DNA of 35,485 bases. Source: Burkholderiaceae bacterium. Its GTDB lineage: Bacteria; Pseudomonadota; Gammaproteobacteria; Burkholderiales; Burkholderiaceae_C. Of the stretch, positions 32,845 to 35,485 are shown piece by piece; within the stretch, counting starts at the first letter, position 1; every line of letters begins with the position of its first letter. The stretch spans positions 1-35,485 of the forward strand of contig SCQQ01000063.1 in the NCBI GenBank assembly GCA_004299095.1. The letters are read 5' to 3'. The notes beneath the pieces are model-generated. The model was given only the letters and a program-made list of their open reading frames with translations. It had not been told where the DNA came from and ran no database searches. The position numbers were made by a program, and so were the translations under genes.

Positions 32845-33804
32845 ATGCGCTTGAAGACCAAAATCGCGGCCGGATTCGCGGCTTGCCTGTTCGTCCTGGG
32901 CGGCGCGGCCGTGGCCCAGAAGAGCCAGTTCATCACCGTCCTCACGGGCGGGCAAAGCGGCGTTTACTACCCCGTGGGCGTGGCGCTGTCGCAGATTCTC
33001 GGCAAAGCCATCCCGGCAGCCAAGGCGACGGCGCAGGTGACCAAGGCGTCGGCCGAGAACATGAACCTGCTGCAGGCCGGCCGCGGCGAGCTCGCGTTTG
33101 CGCTCGGCGACACCGTGCTGGATGCCTGGAACGGCGACGCCGAAGCGGGTTTCAAGGAGCCGCTGAAGAACCTGCGCGGCTTCTCCGCCACCTACAACAA
33201 CTACATCCAGATCGTCGCCAATGCCGATTCGGGCATCAAGACGCTGGCCGACCTGAAGGGCAAGCGCGTCTCGGTCGGTGCCGCCAAGTCGGGCACCGAA
33301 CTGAATGCGCGCACGGTGTTCAAGGCGGCCGGCCTGACCTATGCCGATATCGGCCGGGTCGAGTACCTGCCGTTCGGCGAGTCAGTGGAGCTCATCAAGA
33401 ACCGGCAGCTCGATGCCACTTTCCAGTCGGCCGGCCTCGGCGTGGCGTCGATCCGCGACTTGGCGAGTTCCGTCAAGATCGTGGTGGTGCCGGTGCCCAA
33501 GGACATCGTGACCAAGATCGACAGCCCGGTCTATCTCCCCGCGGTGATTCCCGCGAACACCTACAGCGGCCAGGACGCCGACGTGGACACGGTGGCGATT
33601 CCGAACTTCCTCGTCACGCAATCCAAGGTGCCGGATGAATTGGCGTACGAAATGGTGAAGGCGATGTACGACAACATCGACACCCTGCATTCGGCGCACA
33701 ACGCGGTCAAGGGGCTGAAGGTCGAGAACGCCTTGAACGGCATGCCGGTTCCGCTGCACCCGGGCGTCGAACGCTACTACCGGCAAGTGGGCGTCCTGAA
33801 GTGA
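32845..33804 (+). CDS. TAXI family TRAP transporter solute-binding protein
   Basis: Periplasmic substrate-binding protein of a tripartite ATP-independent transporter of the TAXI class, 319 residues. A signal peptide spans about 1-24 (MRLKTKIAAGFAACLFVLGGAAVA). The mature protein has the TAXI-defining GGQSGVYYPVGVALSQIL (35-52), GELAFALGDTV, DLKGKRVSVGAAKSGTEL and a C-terminal LHPGVERYYRQVG. GAGGAGGG five bases before the ATG at 32845 fixes the start and predicts strong translation. The fused permease gene follows 67 bases later. Known or suspected TAXI ligands include glutamate and other carboxylates; the substrate here is unknown. Confidence 0.93.
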   Translation: MRLKTKIAAGFAACLFVLGGAAVAQKSQFITVLTGGQSGVYYPVGVALSQILGKAIPAAKATAQVTKASAENMNLLQAGRGELAFALGDTVLDAWNGDAEAGFKEPLKNLRGFSATYNNYIQIVANADSGIKTLADLKGKRVSVGAAKSGTELNARTVFKAAGLTYADIGRVEYLPFGESVELIKNRQLDATFQSAGLGVASIRDLASSVKIVVVPVPKDIVTKIDSPVYLPAVIPANTYSGQDADVDTVAIPNFLVTQSKVPDELAYEMVKAMYDNIDTLHSAHNAVKGLKVENALNGMPVPLHPGVERYYRQVGVLK

Positions 33805-33871
33805 GCTTGCTCGCCGGCGCGCAGACGTCTTGCGCCCCGGCGCTTTTCCGCCGATCTTTCCGACGTTTCCC

Positions 33872-35485
33872 ATGAGCGACCACGCACCTTCGGCCGCCTC
33901 GGCCGAAATCTACGGCACGCCGCTCGACGCGCCGCCCGCGCCCACGCACGACAAGCTGGCGTGGCGCACGCCGCTGTTCTGGATCGCGCTCGCGTTCTCG
34001 ACCTTCCAGGTCATCACCGCGGCGTTCAACCCGATCTCCAGCCAGGTGGTGCGCGGGGTGCACGTGGGCTTCGTGCTGCTGATGATCTTCGCGCTCTACC
34101 CGAGCTTCATCAAGGGGCGCAAGACGGGCAAGGCCGAGTGGGCGCTCGCCTGGCTGCTCGGCATCGCGGGATTCGCCACCGGCCTCTATCAATGGCTGTT
34201 CGAGGCCGACCTGACGCACCGCGCGGGCGAACTCACGCCGGCCGACTGGGTGATCGGCGTGCTCCTGATCGTGCTGGTGTTCGAAGCCACGCGCCGCATG
34301 ATGGGCTGGGCGCTCTTCATCGTCTGCGGCGTGTTCCTGGCCTACGGCATCTGGGGGCACCTGGCGCCGGGCTTCCTGCAGCACCGCGGCTATGGCCTGG
34401 ACCAGATCGTGAGCACGCTCTCGTTCGGCACCGAAGGCATTTACGGCACGCCGACTTACGTGTCGTCGAGCTACATCTTCCTGTTCATCCTGTTCGGCGC
34501 GTTCCTGGAACAGGCAGGCATGATCCAACTCTTCACCGACTTTGCCATGGGCACCGTTGGCCACACGCGCGGCGGGCCGGCCAAGGTGGCGGTCATCAGC
34601 TCGGGGCTCATGGGCACCATCAACGGCTCGGGCGTGGCCAACGTGGTCACCACCGGCCAGTTCACCATCCCGCTGATGAAGCGCTTCGGCTACTCGTCCG
34701 CGTTTGCCGGCGGTGTCGAAGCCACTGCCAGCATGGGCGGCCAGATCATGCCGCCGGTGATGGGCGCGGTGGCCTTCATCATGGCCGAGACGCTCAACAT
34801 CCCCTACATCGAGGTGGTCAAGGCCGCCGCAATCCCGGCCATCCTCTACTACGCCACGGCGTTCTGGATGGTGCACCTGGAAGCCGGGCGCAAGGGCCTC
34901 ATCGGCCTGCCCAAGGACCAGTGCCCGAACCCGTGGACCGCGGTGAAGCGCCAGTGGCACCTGCTGATTCCGCTCGTCGGCCTGGTCTGGCTGCTGATGG
35001 CGGGCTACACGCCGCTCTTTTCGGGCACCGTGGGGCTGGGCCTCACGGCCATCCTGATCTTCGGCGCGGCCTGTATGCTGGGCGTGCGCAGCATGGCGCT
35101 GCGCGTGCTGTTCTGGGTGCTGCTGGCGATTGCCACGGCCGGTTTCTTCAAGTTCGGCGTGGGCACCTTCTTCGTGGTCACCGCGGCGCTGGTGGCGCTC
35201 ACCTATGCCATGCGCAAGGGCCAGGACGCGCGGCGCCTGGCGGTGCAGTCCATGGTCGACGGCGCCAACCTGGCGCTGTCGGTGGCCATCGCCTGTGCGC
35301 TGGTGGGCGTGATCATCGGCATCATCAACCTGACCGGGATGGCCACCGAAATCGGCGGCCAGGTCATCAGCATCGGCGAGCACAACCTGTTCCTGGCGCT
35401 GCTGCTCACCATGATCACCTGCCTGATCCTCGGCATGGGCATCCCGACGATTCCCAACTACATCATCACCAGCTCGCTGGCCGCG
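33872..35485 (+). CDS. TRAP transporter fused permease (DctQM type), partial at window end
   Basis: Inner-membrane permease in which the small and large TRAP subunits are fused, as is usual for TAXI systems. The window holds 538 codons without a stop, and the gene continues past the end. The N-terminal part carries several helices (about residues 36-150) equivalent to DctQ. Then the DctM-like part has GTPTYVSSSYIFLFILFGAF, VISSGLMGTINGSGVANVV, EATASMGGQIMPPVMGAVAF and LGMGIPTIPNYI, all typical of the family. It uses an ion gradient and receives substrate from the upstream binding protein. The ATG at 33872 has no strong ribosome binding site. An overlapping long open frame on the other strand is a shadow of the base composition. 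Confidence 0.93.
   Translation, partial: MSDHAPSAASAEIYGTPLDAPPAPTHDKLAWRTPLFWIALAFSTFQVITAAFNPISSQVVRGVHVGFVLLMIFALYPSFIKGRKTGKAEWALAWLLGIAGFATGLYQWLFEADLTHRAGELTPADWVIGVLLIVLVFEATRRMMGWALFIVCGVFLAYGIWGHLAPGFLQHRGYGLDQIVSTLSFGTEGIYGTPTYVSSSYIFLFILFGAFLEQAGMIQLFTDFAMGTVGHTRGGPAKVAVISSGLMGTINGSGVANVVTTGQFTIPLMKRFGYSSAFAGGVEATASMGGQIMPPVMGAVAFIMAETLNIPYIEVVKAAAIPAILYYATAFWMVHLEAGRKGLIGLPKDQCPNPWTAVKRQWHLLIPLVGLVWLLMAGYTPLFSGTVGLGLTAILIFGAACMLGVRSMALRVLFWVLLAIATAGFFKFGVGTFFVVTAALVALTYAMRKGQDARRLAVQSMVDGANLALSVAIACALVGVIIGIINLTGMATEIGGQVISIGEHNLFLALLLTMITCLILGMGIPTIPNYIITSSLAA

Noticed and set aside
33707-35383. 558-codon minus-strand frame opposite the TRAP permease
   Set aside because: His/Asp/Arg-rich shadow; the plus strand encodes a typical permease without interruption.

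Overview
The window is a GC-rich, densely coded chromosomal segment that most resembles a betaproteobacterium of the order Burkholderiales. The support is the DUF3567 protein, the argS-SPOR-dsbA and lptA-lptB-rpoN blocks, separate pilT and pilU genes, a stand-alone RlmL-type methyltransferase, and very high GC at third codon positions. I found 37 protein genes, the last cut by the window end. I found no rRNA, tRNA, CRISPR array, insertion sequence or prophage. Nearly all of it is ordinary chromosome.

Layout. 1-2832: a DUF2214 membrane protein, then a three-gene amino-acid (probably cystine) ABC importer. 2867-7786: an envelope-modification cluster made of a ChbG/NaxD-type deacetylase, a GtrA membrane protein, an ArnC/DPM-type glycosyltransferase, a PAP2 protein and an ArnT-like lipid-linked-sugar transferase. 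7933-11106: argS, a SPOR protein and dsbA, ended by a clear terminator. 11249-15508: lptA, lptB, rpoN and a 23S rRNA methyltransferase with overlapping ends. 15486-18386: a PIN-domain protein and glcE-glcF. 18570-22701, minus strand: pilU, pilT, DUF3567, a glutathione transferase and a hotdog thioesterase. 22873-25949: tkt and gap with a terminator. 25993-28620: an ABM monooxygenase, a four-helix membrane protein and a BepA-like protease. 28824-32560: moaC, an ArsR-type regulator, aroE, a thioesterase, a type II dehydroquinase and a PduO adenosyltransferase. 32845-end: a TAXI-type TRAP binding protein and its fused permease.

How the genes work together. The most coherent system is at 2867-7786. 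It has the parts expected for putting an amino sugar on lipid A: a polyprenyl-phosphate sugar synthase, an N-acetyl deacetylase, a small membrane protein that could flip the carrier, and an ArnT-like transferase. This matches the known logic of Francisella FlmF2/NaxD/FlmK and the Bordetella Lgm genes, so the chemistry is probably not new. The arrangement here, with the deacetylase behind a cystine importer and a PAP2 protein with altered signature residues, is worth checking. The lptA/lptB pair moves the finished lipopolysaccharide outward, and BepA and DsbA look after outer-membrane protein folding.

The structure least explained by genes is a dispersed palindromic repeat present in two convergent intergenic regions (about 18391-18490 and 26938-27080). 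Two gene-order oddities also stand out: lptA without lptC/kdsC in front of it, and glcEF without glcD.
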